Origin: Flavobacteriaceae bacterium
GTDB lineage: Bacteria; Bacteroidota; Bacteroidia; Flavobacteriales; Flavobacteriaceae
Direction: 5' to 3'
Assembly: GCA_018669795.1 (NCBI GenBank)
Contig: JABHSQ010000005.1
Coordinates: forward strand, 310,001-374,000
DNA: 64,000 nt
Positions 50,594-62,490 of the stretch are shown one piece after another. The stretch's first letter is position 1. The number at the start of each line of letters is the position of its first letter. Both the position numbers and the translations under genes were made by a program. The notes under the pieces were generated by a model. The model had not been told where the DNA came from. It worked only from the letters and a program-made list of their open reading frames with translations, and did no database searches.

Positions 50594-50968
50594 TTATTTT
50601 GGTTCTATAATAAGAAAAATTGCAGTGCTGTCACCAATATTTAGTACTTCATGCCATTTGGTGCCTTTACTGTTAAAATAACTGCCAGTTTCCACCTTAA
50701 TTTCTCTTGTACCCGTGGTATCTTTTATTCTAAAAGTACTTCCAGCAAGAGTATATCCAAAGTGTGGTAGGTGAAAATGACGTTCATGACCAACACCAGG
50801 AGCAAAAGTACATTTTAGGATTCTTTGCGATGTGTTATCTTCTAATAATTCGCACACACTTTCTCCTTTCCATCCTGCAATTAATGGATCTGGAAGTGAT
50901 GAGTCCGGTTTACAGGAAATAAAAAATAGCACCAAATAAATTAAGTAATTCTGTTTTTTAAAAAACAT
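50594..50968 (-). CDS. Cupin-domain lipoprotein
   Basis: FFISCKPDSS lipobox; HERHFHLPHFGYTLAGS...HEVLNIGDS cupin motifs. Confidence 0.8.
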   Translation of the reverse strand: MFFKKQNYLIYLVLFFISCKPDSSLPDPLIAGWKGESVCELLEDNTSQRILKCTFAPGVGHERHFHLPHFGYTLAGSTFRIKDTTGTREIKVETGSYFNSKGTKWHEVLNIGDSTAIFLIIEPK

Positions 50969-50977
50969 CTGTATGTG

Positions 50978-52096
50978 TTATAGTTGAATTCTGAAGGTAC
51001 TTCGTTCCTTATGTTTTACAGGACTGTTATCCTTCCATAATTGCTGTACAGCAATATTTTCTTCAAGTTCAGGATTGGTTTCTGTTTGAACAATTCCTTT
51101 TTTCCTGAAAATAGCACCCATTTCTTCAAATATTATTGCCGTAACCCCTTTTCCTTGATATTCTGGATCAACCCCAATCAAATAAAATGCAGCTGTATCA
51201 TTCTTTTTTTGAGCCATCATTAAATGATACCATCCAAAAGGGAATAAAGAACCATTAGCCTTTTTTAACGCTTTTGAAAATGAGGGCATTACTATGGAGA
51301 AGGCGATTAAATTTTTATTTTTATCCAAAATACAAGTAATGTATTCTGGATTGATAAAATTAAAATATTTTTCTTTATAATGATCTATTTGGTATTGTTG
51401 TATAGGAACAAAAGTTTGCAGTGAATTATAAGTTTTATTTAATAATTCAAACATGTCATCTACATAAGGTAATATGCTTTTCTTTTTTTTAAATCGAATT
51501 ACTTCTAAACTATATTTCTCTTTAATAATACTTGAAAATCTTTTAACTTTAGCAGAAGTTTCACTGGGATTATACAATTTAAATTCTACCCAAGTTGCTT
51601 GTTTTTCGTAACCTAAAGTCTTTAAATGTGCTGCATAATAGGGGTATTGATACCAGGTGATCATTGTATTTAATTCCTCATAGCCATAGGTTAAGATTCC
51701 AGCTTTTTCCATATTAGAAAAACCGACAGGGCCCTCTGCATATTCAAGATTGTTCTCTTTGCCAATATCGTATGCCTTTTGCAATAATGCTTTGGTTACG
51801 GCTATGTCATCAATCATATCTAACCAACCAAATCTCACTTTTTTCTTCCGGAGTTCGTTGATTTCAATATGATTAATAATAACCGCAATGCGGCCCACAA
51901 TTTTACCTTCTTTATAAGCTAGAAAATAAGTTGCTTCTGCATTTTTAAAAACAGGGTTATTAACCTTATCTAAGGTTTCCATCTCATCCTTGGTGAGTGG
52001 TGGTACCCAGTATTTACAATCTTTATATAAATCGAAAGGAAATTTTACGAATTGTAATAATTTCTTTTTCGATGTTATTTCTTTTACGTCAATCAT
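50978..52096 (-). CDS. GNAT-like acetyltransferase family protein
   Basis: YFLAYKEGKIVGRIAVIINH; FYLIGVDPEYQGKGVTAIIFEEMG acetyl-CoA binding motif. Confidence 0.75.
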   Translation of the reverse strand: MIDVKEITSKKKLLQFVKFPFDLYKDCKYWVPPLTKDEMETLDKVNNPVFKNAEATYFLAYKEGKIVGRIAVIINHIEINELRKKKVRFGWLDMIDDIAVTKALLQKAYDIGKENNLEYAEGPVGFSNMEKAGILTYGYEELNTMITWYQYPYYAAHLKTLGYEKQATWVEFKLYNPSETSAKVKRFSSIIKEKYSLEVIRFKKKKSILPYVDDMFELLNKTYNSLQTFVPIQQYQIDHYKEKYFNFINPEYITCILDKNKNLIAFSIVMPSFSKALKKANGSLFPFGWYHLMMAQKKNDTAAFYLIGVDPEYQGKGVTAIIFEEMGAIFRKKGIVQTETNPELEENIAVQQLWKDNSPVKHKERSTFRIQL

Positions 52097-52108
52097 AAAA
52101 TATTAATG

Positions 52109-53146
52109 CTAATTTAATCCATCAGCTTCTGTATCTAGATTATTTTTTCGTTTACTTTTTTTTTTCTTTGTTTTCTTTTTCGTGCTTTTTTTTTCTTTTT
52201 TTTTCTTTTCTCTACCAGCCTTGCCTTTATCTTCTATATATTCATCTTTTTTATGCATGTCAAATCTATAAGAAACACCAAATCTACCATATAATCTAGA
52301 CGGAGTGTCTTTAAAATTTAATAAGATAGATGCATCTATTTGAAAATTTTTATTTACTAAATAGGTGGCACCACCCCTAAATAGTTGATCTGCATAAAAA
52401 TCACTTTTTATCCCTTGATTTTCTATAAAAGCAGCTAGTTTGGCATTGAATGTATGTGTTAAGGTTAAAATATAAGAATAGGATTTTTCATCCAGTGTAA
52501 ATCGTTCACCGATAAGATTGATGATAAAAACCCAACTTCCCCAATTGTTTTGAGTCGCAATCGCAACTGTTGGACTTATCTCCATTCCAGTTTCTACCTC
52601 TTCATTAAATAGAGTTAATTGAGTGTCAGGAATATGGGTTAAAGGGTTATCTGCTTGATCAAAATTTGCTCCAGCATAAATAGACATAGCTGGAATTAAA
52701 TCCTTCCAGTGAAAACCATTATTAGCTTTCCAACTATATAGATTTGGTTTTTCTAAAGCTTTTTTACGGTAGGGATCAAAAAATAAATATTTTGCTCCTA
52801 AGGTATTAGAGTTAAAATTACGTTCGGTATAAGTGCTTTGACTTTCTAACAATGTTTTTGAATTGGACTGATAGGCCCCAATTAAACTAATTTCTAATTC
52901 TTCTTTCCAGACTCCATATCTTATTTCATAATCAATAATAAAAGCGCTGGTTTCTGTATTTAAAAGGGAATGCTCTTCTTTACCCAACCCAAAACCTGCT
53001 TCAAATTGAAGGATTTGTTTACCTACCGAAAAAGCTCCTTGAGAGAAACCAGGTCTGTTGGAGTTGATCGTCTCCGTATATTGAGCAAATAGAGATAAAT
53101 AACTGAATAATAAAAGAAAAAATATTCCAGTTTGTTTAATTTTCAT
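52109..53146 (-). CDS. Outer-membrane transporter-like protein with Lys-rich C-terminal tail
   Basis: Signal peptide; NSNRPGFSQGAFSVGKQILQFEAGFG; ...KKKKEKKSTKKKTKKKKSKRKNN. Confidence 0.75.
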   Translation of the reverse strand: MKIKQTGIFFLLLFSYLSLFAQYTETINSNRPGFSQGAFSVGKQILQFEAGFGLGKEEHSLLNTETSAFIIDYEIRYGVWKEELEISLIGAYQSNSKTLLESQSTYTERNFNSNTLGAKYLFFDPYRKKALEKPNLYSWKANNGFHWKDLIPAMSIYAGANFDQADNPLTHIPDTQLTLFNEEVETGMEISPTVAIATQNNWGSWVFIINLIGERFTLDEKSYSYILTLTHTFNAKLAAFIENQGIKSDFYADQLFRGGATYLVNKNFQIDASILLNFKDTPSRLYGRFGVSYRFDMHKKDEYIEDKGKAGREKKKKEKKSTKKKTKKKKSKRKNNLDTEADGLN

Positions 53147-53244
53147 AGGATATTCGGTTAAACTCAAAGATATAAATTTATCATTTATTTAATAGTAGTT
53201 TTTCTTAAATTATATATTCTATTTGTATTTTTGAGCATACTTTA

Positions 53245-53523
53245 ATGATTGCTATGAATTCCTTTTTACAAACGATATTAATTATACTTCTGGTATACTA
53301 TGGTTTAAAAATTGTTTTTAAATTTTTTAAGCCATATTTGATAAAATATATTGCAAAAAAAGCGAGTGATCGCTTCGGGCAACCTTTTGGGAATGATCCT
53401 TTTAATAATACTTCTAGAAAAAAAGAGGATGAGGGTGTAATTAGTATTGATAAATCAAATGCAAACACAAAAACATCCAATCCTAAAGTTGGTGAGTACG
53501 TAGATTATGAAGAGCTGGAGTAA
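53245..53523 (+). CDS. DUF4834 family protein
   Basis: N-terminal TM then NTSRKKEDEGVISIDK...KVGEYVDYEELE. Confidence 0.8.
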   Translation: MIAMNSFLQTILIILLVYYGLKIVFKFFKPYLIKYIAKKASDRFGQPFGNDPFNNTSRKKEDEGVISIDKSNANTKTSNPKVGEYVDYEELE

Positions 53524-53602
53524 CTATAAATATGTTCTCATCTTATTTATTTAAAGGAACTGCATAATTTTTCATAAATTACCCATTTATTATTTAAAAT
53601 AC

Positions 53603-56047
53603 ATGATGCAGCGTTTATATAAATTTCTTCCCCATTTTATTGTTTTAGTTTTATTTGTGATCATTTCTTTGGCCTATTTTAGTCCAGTATTGCAAGGGAA
53701 AAAAATTTTTCAAAGTGATATTGTTCAATATACTGGAATGGCTAAACAGCAAAATGATTTTAGAAAATCAACTGGTAAAGAAACATATTGGACCAATGCT
53801 GCTTTTGGAGGAATGCCAACCTATCAATTAGGAGCGAAATATCCACACAACTACATTAAGAAATTAGACCTTAGGCTCCGTTTTTTACCTAGACCTGCAG
53901 ATTATTTATTTCTGTACTTTATTGGGATGTATATTTTGTTTTTAGTTTTAAAACTAGATTATAAATTGGCATTCGTAGGTGCTTTAGCATTTGGGTTTTC
54001 CACCTATTTAATAATTATTTTGGGAGTGGGTCATAATGCTAAAGCCCATGCAATTGCCTACATGCCATTGGTATTAAGTGGAATATTATTAGCATTAAGA
54101 GGCAATTATTTAAAAGGATTTATACTAACTACAATTGCCATGGCTTTGGAATTGGTTGCCAATCACTTTCAAATGACTTATTATTTATTATTAGTAGTCT
54201 TAGTCATAGGTCTTGTTTATATGATCGACTCCTATAAAAAGAAAAAATTACCTATCTTTTTTAAAGGTGTAGGGGTTTTAGTGCTGGCGGTTGTTTTTGC
54301 TATTGGTCTTAATGCTACCAATATATTAGCAACCAAAGAATATGCCGACACGTCAACTCGTGGAAAAAGTGAATTGACTATCAACTCTGATGGAAGTTCT
54401 AAGGAAGCGAATAAAGGCCTAGATTATGATTATATAACAGAATATAGTTATGGAAAATTAGAAAGTTTTAATTTATTTATTCCAAGATTTATGGGAGGAG
54501 GCTCATCAGAACCTTTACCGGATAACCCTAAATCAATGAATGCTATTATGCAATTGGGTGCTTCTCCACAGGAGGCAAATCAAATTTTAAATCAAGTGCC
54601 TATGTATTGGGGAGATCAACCCATTGTTGCTGCACCTGCTTATATAGGAGCTATTATTGTTTTCTTGGCAATTCTTGCTTTGTTTTTAATTAAAGGCAAA
54701 TTAAAATGGTGGTTAGTTACAGGTATTATATTGAGCTTACTCTTATCTTGGGGTAAAAATTTCAGCATGCTCACCGACTTTTTTATTGAATACATTCCAT
54801 TATATAATAAATTTAGGGCAGTTTCATCGATACAGGTATTATTAGAATTATTAATGCCTATACTAGCTATTTTAGGCCTGCAACAGTTCTTTTTTAATAG
54901 CTCTATAACCTCCGAAAAAAAGAAAAAAGCCTTATCATATGCTAGCGGAATTACCGCTGGAATAGCTATTGTATTTATCTTATTTAAAGCTTCATTATTT
55001 AATTTTTCAAGTCCTTATGATTCTTATTTTATAAAAGATTTAGGTCCTAATTTTGTGGACGCTATGAAAGAAGACCGGATGACTTTATTCACTAAGGATG
55101 CCATTCGATCATTAGTTTTGGTTGTTTTGTCTGCCGGATTTTTATGGTTTTTCTTGAAAGCAAAATTAAAACAAGGAACAGCTATCGCATTATTTGCATT
55201 ATTAATTTTAATCGATTTGGTTGGGGTTGATAGGCGTTATGTAAATAGCGATGATTTTGTAGTAGCTAGCGTTATGACGCATCCTTTTCAGGAAAATTTT
55301 GCAGATAAAGAAATTTTAAAAGATACAGATTACTTTCGTGTATACGATGTTACTTCAAGCCCTTTTAATAGTGGGCGAGCAAGTTTTTATCACAATGCTT
55401 TGGGAGGATATCACGCTGCAAAACCTGCTCGTATTCAGGATGTCGATAATTTTTATTTAAGTAAGGGAGCTATTGGAATTTTAAATATGATGAATGTTCG
55501 ATATATCATTACCAAAGGTAAAGGTGGTACAAAAGTTCCTCAACGCAATCCCTATGCAAATGGACCAGCTTGGTTTGTAGAAAATGTAATGATCGCTGAA
55601 AACGCAAATGAAGAGTTGTTATTGCTTGATAGTTTGGATACAAAAAGAACCGCTATTATTCATCAAGAATTTTCCCAAAAATTACCTTTGGAAAATATAG
55701 AACGAGACTCGACAGCAACCATAAAGTTAAAGAGTCATGCTCCTAATTATTTGGTATATGAATCCTCCACGGTATCTCCACAATTAGCACTTTTCTCTGA
55801 AGCTTATTATTCAAACGGTTGGAATGCCTATATAGATGGTCAACCAGTAACACATTTTAGAGCTAATTACCTGCTGCGTGCCATGAAAATACCAGAAGGA
55901 AACCATACCATTGAATATAAGTTTGAACCTGCAGTTGTTGCCATAGGAAGTAAAATTTCTTTAGCGACTAGCGCATTGTTTTTATTGGTATTGCTAGGGG
56001 CTATATTTTATAATTATAGAAAAAAAGAAACGCTCATCAATGAATAA
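53603..56047 (+). CDS. YfhO family membrane protein
   Basis: 814 aa multi-TM; GKKIFQSDIVQYTGMAKQQNDF...YYSNGWNAYIDGQPVTHFRANYLLRAM. Confidence 0.88.
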   Translation: MMQRLYKFLPHFIVLVLFVIISLAYFSPVLQGKKIFQSDIVQYTGMAKQQNDFRKSTGKETYWTNAAFGGMPTYQLGAKYPHNYIKKLDLRLRFLPRPADYLFLYFIGMYILFLVLKLDYKLAFVGALAFGFSTYLIIILGVGHNAKAHAIAYMPLVLSGILLALRGNYLKGFILTTIAMALELVANHFQMTYYLLLVVLVIGLVYMIDSYKKKKLPIFFKGVGVLVLAVVFAIGLNATNILATKEYADTSTRGKSELTINSDGSSKEANKGLDYDYITEYSYGKLESFNLFIPRFMGGGSSEPLPDNPKSMNAIMQLGASPQEANQILNQVPMYWGDQPIVAAPAYIGAIIVFLAILALFLIKGKLKWWLVTGIILSLLLSWGKNFSMLTDFFIEYIPLYNKFRAVSSIQVLLELLMPILAILGLQQFFFNSSITSEKKKKALSYASGITAGIAIVFILFKASLFNFSSPYDSYFIKDLGPNFVDAMKEDRMTLFTKDAIRSLVLVVLSAGFLWFFLKAKLKQGTAIALFALLILIDLVGVDRRYVNSDDFVVASVMTHPFQENFADKEILKDTDYFRVYDVTSSPFNSGRASFYHNALGGYHAAKPARIQDVDNFYLSKGAIGILNMMNVRYIITKGKGGTKVPQRNPYANGPAWFVENVMIAENANEELLLLDSLDTKRTAIIHQEFSQKLPLENIERDSTATIKLKSHAPNYLVYESSTVSPQLALFSEAYYSNGWNAYIDGQPVTHFRANYLLRAMKIPEGNHTIEYKFEPAVVAIGSKISLATSALFLLVLLGAIFYNYRKKETLINE

Positions 56048-56053
56048 TAAACC

Positions 56054-57337
56054 ATGAAAAGAGCACTTGTCATTACTTATTATTGGCCACCAGCAGGAGG
56101 TCCAGGTGTTCAAAGATGGCTTAAATTTGTTACTTATTTTAAAGAATTTGGAATTGAACCTGTAGTTTTTATTCCGGATAACCCTCATTATCCATTGCAG
56201 GATAAAAGTATTGTTTCTGAAATACCTGAAGGAATAGAAATAATTAGGTTTCCAATTAAAGAGCCTTATGGTTTTGCTAAAATGTTTTCAAACAAGAAAA
56301 CGAACCAAGTAAGTAGTGGTATTATAACCAACAAGAATCAATCTGTTTTAGAAAAATTATTATTATGGATTCGAGGTAATTTCTTTATTCCAGATGCAAG
56401 AATAGGATGGGTAAAACCCGCTGTAGGCTTTTTGAAGGAGTATCTTGCTAAAAATGATATGGATATTGTTATAAGTTCAGGTCCTCCTCATAGTTTGCAT
56501 TTAATTGGAATGGCATTAAAAGAGGAACTGGGAATAAAATGGGTAGCAGATTTTAGAGATCCTTGGACGACTATTCATTATCATCAATCACTTCGATTAA
56601 ATAAAAGAGCTCAAAAAAAGCATTTAAAATTAGAATCTAAAGTATTAAATAATTCAGATTTAGTGGTGGTAACTAGCGCAAGAACTAAAAAAGAATTTCA
56701 AAAAACCACATCGGTACCTATCGAAGTTATTAGTAATGGATATGATATTTTAGAAAAAATAGAACCTAATTTAGATGCTCAATTTTCAATAGCCCATATT
56801 GGTTCTTTATTAACCAATAGAAATCCAGAATTATTGTGGGAAATTCTATCAGAATTAAAAGATGAAAACAAAGTGTTTTCTAAGAATTTGCTTATTAAAT
56901 TAGTAGGGGCAGTAAGCGAGGATGTTTTAGAAAGCCTCGCAGTTTTTGGATTAACAGAAAATTATAAAACCTTGGGCTATGTTTCACATCAAGAAGCTAT
57001 TCAAATTCAACATGATGCACAAGTATTATTATTAGTTGAAATGGACAGTCCAGAAACTAAATCTATTATTCCTGGAAAATTGTTTGAATATGTTGCTGCA
57101 AATAGGCCTATATTGGCAATAGGACCTGATGGTAGTGATGTGGAAGGGATTCTAAAAGAAACGAATGCTGGAGTCTATTTTACGTATACTGAAAAAGAAA
57201 AATTAAAAAAACAGCTTCAATTTTATTACGAAGCTTACTCAAAAGCTAATTTAAATATTAACTCCCATAACACAGAACAATATAGTAGGAGGGAACTGAC
57301 TAAAAGTTTAAGTAGTTTACTGTTAAATATTAAATAA
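56054..57337 (+). CDS. Glycosyltransferase family 4 protein
   Basis: YYWPPAGGPGVQRWLKF; PGKLFEYVAANRPILAIGP. Confidence 0.88.
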   Translation: MKRALVITYYWPPAGGPGVQRWLKFVTYFKEFGIEPVVFIPDNPHYPLQDKSIVSEIPEGIEIIRFPIKEPYGFAKMFSNKKTNQVSSGIITNKNQSVLEKLLLWIRGNFFIPDARIGWVKPAVGFLKEYLAKNDMDIVISSGPPHSLHLIGMALKEELGIKWVADFRDPWTTIHYHQSLRLNKRAQKKHLKLESKVLNNSDLVVVTSARTKKEFQKTTSVPIEVISNGYDILEKIEPNLDAQFSIAHIGSLLTNRNPELLWEILSELKDENKVFSKNLLIKLVGAVSEDVLESLAVFGLTENYKTLGYVSHQEAIQIQHDAQVLLLVEMDSPETKSIIPGKLFEYVAANRPILAIGPDGSDVEGILKETNAGVYFTYTEKEKLKKQLQFYYEAYSKANLNINSHNTEQYSRRELTKSLSSLLLNIK

Positions 57338-57395
57338 AAAAACTCCCATTATACAGTTCTATATAAGAGGAGTTTCAAACTAACTAACCAAATTT

Positions 57396-58487
57396 TTATA
57401 ATCCTCTCCCTCTTTTTTTTATTATATTCCTGCTAGCGATCATTTTACGATTACCAGCAGATTTTTCTGACGAATTTGATGCTATTCTTTTTGAACCATT
57501 TATGTTATTTACATACTTTGATGCTTTGTTAGTATTGCTATTTCTACTATGTTGATTTGTGTTTCTTTTAGTAGTATTCAAAGAAGGTATCGCATTTGCT
57601 GCTGGTTTAGAACTAATAACCGGTCTTGTATTTGAAACAGTTCTTGTACTAGCATTATTATTGTTTGTATTAGAGCTTTTTTTAGACCTTCTAGAAAGGC
57701 TATTACTTTCACTAGAATTATCTCTTCGAGAATTTTGAACTACAGCAGTATTTCTTCTGTTAGGCTTATAATCTTTGTTGACCTCAGATTTTCCAACTTT
57801 GTAATGATTTCTGCTTCCTGGTTTATTGAAATTTCTTCTACCATTTGCATAAGAAACATTTGATCTACCTCTGTTTGAATAATAATTATTATGCTCTTTA
57901 TAACTATATCGAGTTGGGTGGTAATATCTTCTATATGGATAATCATAAACTACACAACTAGTATAAACAGGCCTAGTATAATATGCATGCCAAGGTCTAT
58001 AAGTGTAATAAAAATTATAAGAGTTTATATATCCTGTACTATGCGAGTAATATCCATAATAGTTATAATGTACATATAATCCACCTATACGAACAATGCG
58101 ATTTCTATTATAATGTACTTGAATATCACCAGCTTGAGTAATTCGTCCAAACTCATCGTAATAAATGGGTATATTTTCTATTTGGATTACGCCTCCATAA
58201 CAGTCATATTGTACAAACATTTCGTAATTATAACCAGAATTATAGCTAACATTTACAGTAGGTGAACTAATGATAACATTGGTATTATTGTAATTCCCTA
58301 TATAAGTGAAATCAAATTGACCATCTGGAAAAACTGAAAACTCAACATTCTGCACCGTGAAGATGTAAGAATTAACATAATTTACAAAATTAGAATTGTA
58401 ATTTACTGCTTGAGAGTTGGTGGAAGCAATCAAAGTATAAAAACTAATAAGAAAGATTCCGATTAAGAGTATGATTGCTTTTTTCAT
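57396..58487 (-). CDS. Hypothetical secreted Tyr/Asn/Arg-rich protein
   Basis: Signal peptide MKKAIILLIGIFLISFYTLIAS; low-complexity body. Confidence 0.75.
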   Translation of the reverse strand: MKKAIILLIGIFLISFYTLIASTNSQAVNYNSNFVNYVNSYIFTVQNVEFSVFPDGQFDFTYIGNYNNTNVIISSPTVNVSYNSGYNYEMFVQYDCYGGVIQIENIPIYYDEFGRITQAGDIQVHYNRNRIVRIGGLYVHYNYYGYYSHSTGYINSYNFYYTYRPWHAYYTRPVYTSCVVYDYPYRRYYHPTRYSYKEHNNYYSNRGRSNVSYANGRRNFNKPGSRNHYKVGKSEVNKDYKPNRRNTAVVQNSRRDNSSESNSLSRRSKKSSNTNNNNASTRTVSNTRPVISSKPAANAIPSLNTTKRNTNQHSRNSNTNKASKYVNNINGSKRIASNSSEKSAGNRKMIASRNIIKKRGRGL

Positions 58488-58814
58488 GATATTTGATTTA
58501 AATGTTAATATGATTATCATTAAACAACGACCGTGCCATAATTATAAATAACTGATTAACATAATGTAGAATAAAATATAGAAGGAGAGTGATAGTGTTT
58601 GGTAAAGTAAATGGTGGCTAAACATAAAATCTTCCTTCAATTAATATGAAGGCGGATTTTAACAACTAACCAACCAAAACTTATAATTTTATGAAAAGTA
58701 TTACTATGTACTTTATGATGATGTATTTACAATCACCGTTCCAAAAAATAGGTTGATGTTGGTTTAGTATTAATTTAATAATAAATTTACGGGGGGAGTA
58801 ACTAACTAAAGTTA

Positions 58815-61640
58815 CTATAATTTCTCAGATAAATAAGTAGCTGTATAGGAGTTTTTGTTTTTAGCAACTTCTTCTGGAGTGCCTTCTATCATAAGTTTAC
58901 CGCCTTTTTCACCGCCATCTTTTCCCAAATCAATAATATGATCTGCACATTTAATTAAATCAATATTATGTTCTACTACGATTACCGTATGACCTTTATC
59001 CAATAATGCGTAAAAGGATTTTAATAATTTATTTATGTCATGAAAATGTAAACCGGTAGTAGGTTCGTCAAATATAAAAAGTGTTTTTTCTTTGCTAGTC
59101 CCTTTTATTAAAAAAGATGCCAATTTAATTCGCTGTGCTTCACCACCCGAAAGGGTAGAAGAGCTTTGTCCTAATTGAACATAACCCAAACCTACCTCTT
59201 GTAAGGGTTGTAATTTAGTAGTGATTTTTTTTTCATCATTGCTTTTGAAAAAAGCAATAGCATCATCCACCGTCATCTGTAAAATATCGTGGATGCTTTT
59301 ATCATAAAAGTGAACTTCTAAAACTTCTTTTTTAAATCGTTTTCCTTTACAAACATCACATTCTAAATGAACATCTGCCATAAATTGCATTTCAATAGTA
59401 ACTTCACCTTCACCTTTACACTTTTCACACCGTCCTCCATCTACATTAAATGAGAAATGTTTAGGCTTATAGCCTCTAATATCTGATAGTTTTTGGTTTG
59501 AAAATAAACTTCTAATATCATCGTACGCTTTTATATAGGTCACTGGATTAGACCTGCTAGAACGTCCTATTGGATTTTGATTTACAAATTCTACCTTTTT
59601 AATGCTTGAATAGTCTCCTTCTAATTTGGTGAATTGCCCAGGTTTTTCACCATAGCCACCAACTTCCTTTAATATTGCTGGATACAGTATTTTCTTAACT
59701 AGCGTGCTTTTACCACTTCCAGAAACACCAGTTATAGCTGTAAAGCAGCCTAAAGGAAATTCTACATTAATGTTTTTTAAATTATTATGACGAGCGCCAA
59801 TTAATCGGATACTATTTTTAGAAACTCTTCTTTTTGAAGGAACCTCGATAGTAAGTGTTCCGTTTAAATAGTTGGCAGTTAGTGAATTTGATTTTAATAA
59901 ATCACTATAATTTCCTGTAGCAACAACTTCACCACCAAAACTACCAGCCTCAGGTCCTATATCAATAATCTCATCTGCTGCTTTCATGATGTCTTCATCA
60001 TGTTCCACAACAATTACAGTATTTCCTAGGTCACGAAGTGATTTTAAAACTTCAATTAGACGTTCTGTGTCCCTGGGGTGTAAACCAATACTTGGTTCGT
60101 CAAGTATATACATAGAGCCTACTAAGCTACTTCCTAAAGAAGTTGCTAAATTGATTCGTTGAGATTCACCTCCAGATAAAGTATTTGATTTTCTATTTAA
60201 TGATAAATAGCTAAGTCCAACATTGCTTAAAAATTCCAGTCGATTATTAATTTCTATCAGAAGTCTTTTTGCAATTTTCTGATCGTATTTGTTAAGCTCT
60301 AAATTGTTAAAAAAGTGTGTTAGTTTATCTAATGGTAAAGCTACTAGTTCTTGGATAGAAGTTTCATTTACCATTACATAAGCAGCTTCTTTTCTTAATC
60401 GTTTGCCTTTACAATTGCTGCATATGGTCTTTCCTCTGTATCGAGAAAGCATCACTCTATTTTGAATTTTGTAGCTTTTAGAAGTTAAATCTTCAAAAAA
60501 TTCATTCAGTCCCGTAAAGTGTTTATTGCCTTCCCAAATCAATTTTTTTTGTTCTTCTGAAAGTTCAAACCAAGGTTTGTGAATTGGAAAATCAAATTTA
60601 TAAGCTGCATTTACCAATTGATCACGATACCAGCTCATGGACTCTCCACGCCAAGGAAAAATAGTATTTTCGAAAACGGATAATGCGGTGTTAGGAACCA
60701 CTAAATCGTTATCAATACCAATAACATCGCCATAACCTTCACAAGTTTCACAAGCACCATAAGGATTGTTAAAACTGAATAAATGAACATTTGGTGTTAA
60801 AAAGGTAATTCCATCTGCTTCAAAGCGATTGTTAAACTCTTTGATTGAATTGTCGGATAAGTTTTCTATGAATAATACTCCTTTTCCTTCAAAAAAAGCA
60901 ATATTAACAGCATCTGCCAATCTATTGATAAAATCCTCGTCATTTTTAGTAATGACACGATCTACCACTATATGGATATTTTTTGAAAGTGATTTTCCCT
61001 TTAATTCATCAAGTCTAAGAATGGTGTCATCCATCTTAATTCGAGCATATCCTTGTTGTAATAAGGCTAGTAATTTATTTTCAATGGCCCTTCCTTCTTC
61101 TAGATGAATAGGAGCGAGGAGTAATAATTTTTTACCTTCAGGAAATTGTTTAATGTAGTTGATAACATCAGAAATAGTATCTTTTTTAACTTCTTTGCCG
61201 GAAATTGGAGAAATTGTTTTTCCAATACGCGTAAATAATAATTTTAAATAATCATAAATTTCTGTAGTGGTGCCAACGGTCGATCTAGGATTTGTAGAAT
61301 TTACTTTTTGTTCAATTGCAATGGCAGGAGATATTCCTTTAATAGCATCTACTTTGGGTTTGTTTAGCCTTCCTAGAAATTGTCTTGCATAAGAAGATAA
61401 ACTTTCCACGTATCTTCTTTGACCCTCTGCATATAAAGTATCAAAAGCTAAACTTGATTTTCCACTACCTGATAAACCAGTAATAACCACCAGTTTATTT
61501 CGAGGGATCACCACAGAAATATTTTTCAGATTGTGAAGTTTAGCCCCTTGGATAAGGATGTTTTTTTTAATATCTAGGTTGTTAAAATTCAAATTATAAT
61601 TGTAAAAATTTTGTAGATTTTGCAAAGATAACATTTCCAA
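58815..61640 (-). CDS. uvrA: Excinuclease ABC subunit UvrA
   Basis: [32 protein letters not shown]; two ABC modules, CxxC zinc motifs, [14 protein letters not shown]. Confidence 0.97.
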   Translation of the reverse strand: MEMLSLQNLQNFYNYNLNFNNLDIKKNILIQGAKLHNLKNISVVIPRNKLVVITGLSGSGKSSLAFDTLYAEGQRRYVESLSSYARQFLGRLNKPKVDAIKGISPAIAIEQKVNSTNPRSTVGTTTEIYDYLKLLFTRIGKTISPISGKEVKKDTISDVINYIKQFPEGKKLLLLAPIHLEEGRAIENKLLALLQQGYARIKMDDTILRLDELKGKSLSKNIHIVVDRVITKNDEDFINRLADAVNIAFFEGKGVLFIENLSDNSIKEFNNRFEADGITFLTPNVHLFSFNNPYGACETCEGYGDVIGIDNDLVVPNTALSVFENTIFPWRGESMSWYRDQLVNAAYKFDFPIHKPWFELSEEQKKLIWEGNKHFTGLNEFFEDLTSKSYKIQNRVMLSRYRGKTICSNCKGKRLRKEAAYVMVNETSIQELVALPLDKLTHFFNNLELNKYDQKIAKRLLIEINNRLEFLSNVGLSYLSLNRKSNTLSGGESQRINLATSLGSSLVGSMYILDEPSIGLHPRDTERLIEVLKSLRDLGNTVIVVEHDEDIMKAADEIIDIGPEAGSFGGEVVATGNYSDLLKSNSLTANYLNGTLTIEVPSKRRVSKNSIRLIGARHNNLKNINVEFPLGCFTAITGVSGSGKSTLVKKILYPAILKEVGGYGEKPGQFTKLEGDYSSIKKVEFVNQNPIGRSSRSNPVTYIKAYDDIRSLFSNQKLSDIRGYKPKHFSFNVDGGRCEKCKGEGEVTIEMQFMADVHLECDVCKGKRFKKEVLEVHFYDKSIHDILQMTVDDAIAFFKSNDEKKITTKLQPLQEVGLGYVQLGQSSSTLSGGEAQRIKLASFLIKGTSKEKTLFIFDEPTTGLHFHDINKLLKSFYALLDKGHTVIVVEHNIDLIKCADHIIDLGKDGGEKGGKLMIEGTPEEVAKNKNSYTATYLSEKL

Positions 61641-61846
61641 ATTGACTATGATAAAAAGGTTAAATATTATTTTTATTGAAAATCTTTGCTATTTTTTTGC
61701 AATTATTACTGATTATTCTTATATTTACATAAGTTAACATAACAAATAAATTTAAGCCTATAGCATAATACTACTTTTTTTAATAAATAATTTATACTAA
61801 CAACCATTGGTAATTAATGAGTTGTTTATAATTAAAAAGTAATGTT

Positions 61847-62431
61847 ATGAAAAAAAATAAATCTACAGATGCACAGCTAGTTAGTGCATATATGAAAGGC
61901 GAAGAATTAGCGATAAGCAAGTTAATAACTCGACACAAGCAAAAAATTTACAGTTTTATTTATTCAAAAGTATTTGATAGAGATGTCGCAGAAGATATTT
62001 TTCAAGATACCTTTATAAAAGTTATAAACACATTAAAAAGAGGTGCTTATAATGAAGAAGGAAAATTTATTCCCTGGGTAATGAGAATTTCTCATAATTT
62101 AGTGATCGATTATTTTAGAAAGAATAATAGAATGCCAAAATTTGAAAATAATTCTGACTTTGATATTTTTTCAGTCTTACATGACGGTTCTTTAAATGCA
62201 GAAAATATAATGATTAAAGGACAAGTTGAAGATGACCTAAGAAGGATTGTTCAAGAGTTACCTGAAGATCAGAAAGAAGTACTAGTTATGAGGATTTACA
62301 AGGAAATGAGCTTTAAAGATATTAGTGAGCAAACAGGAGTAAGTATCAATACTGCTTTAGGGAGAATGAGGTATGCATTAATAAATTTACGTAAGGTAAT
62401 AGATAAGCATAATATCGTATTAACTAATTAA
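61847..62431 (+). CDS. RNA polymerase sigma-70 family (ECF-type) factor
   Basis: AEDIFQDTFIKVINTL region 2; EMSFKDISEQTGVSINTALGRMRYALINLRK region 4. Confidence 0.93.
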   Translation: MKKNKSTDAQLVSAYMKGEELAISKLITRHKQKIYSFIYSKVFDRDVAEDIFQDTFIKVINTLKRGAYNEEGKFIPWVMRISHNLVIDYFRKNNRMPKFENNSDFDIFSVLHDGSLNAENIMIKGQVEDDLRRIVQELPEDQKEVLVMRIYKEMSFKDISEQTGVSINTALGRMRYALINLRKVIDKHNIVLTN

Positions 62432-62490
62432 TACAATAAATGATATTTTGATGCGTTATAAAATAATGTTAACCTCAAAACATCAGTTAT

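Noticed and set aside
57340-57375. AAACTCC...GGAGTTT hairpin as strong terminator
   Set aside because: Stem is short with a long loop; possible convergent terminator but too weak to call
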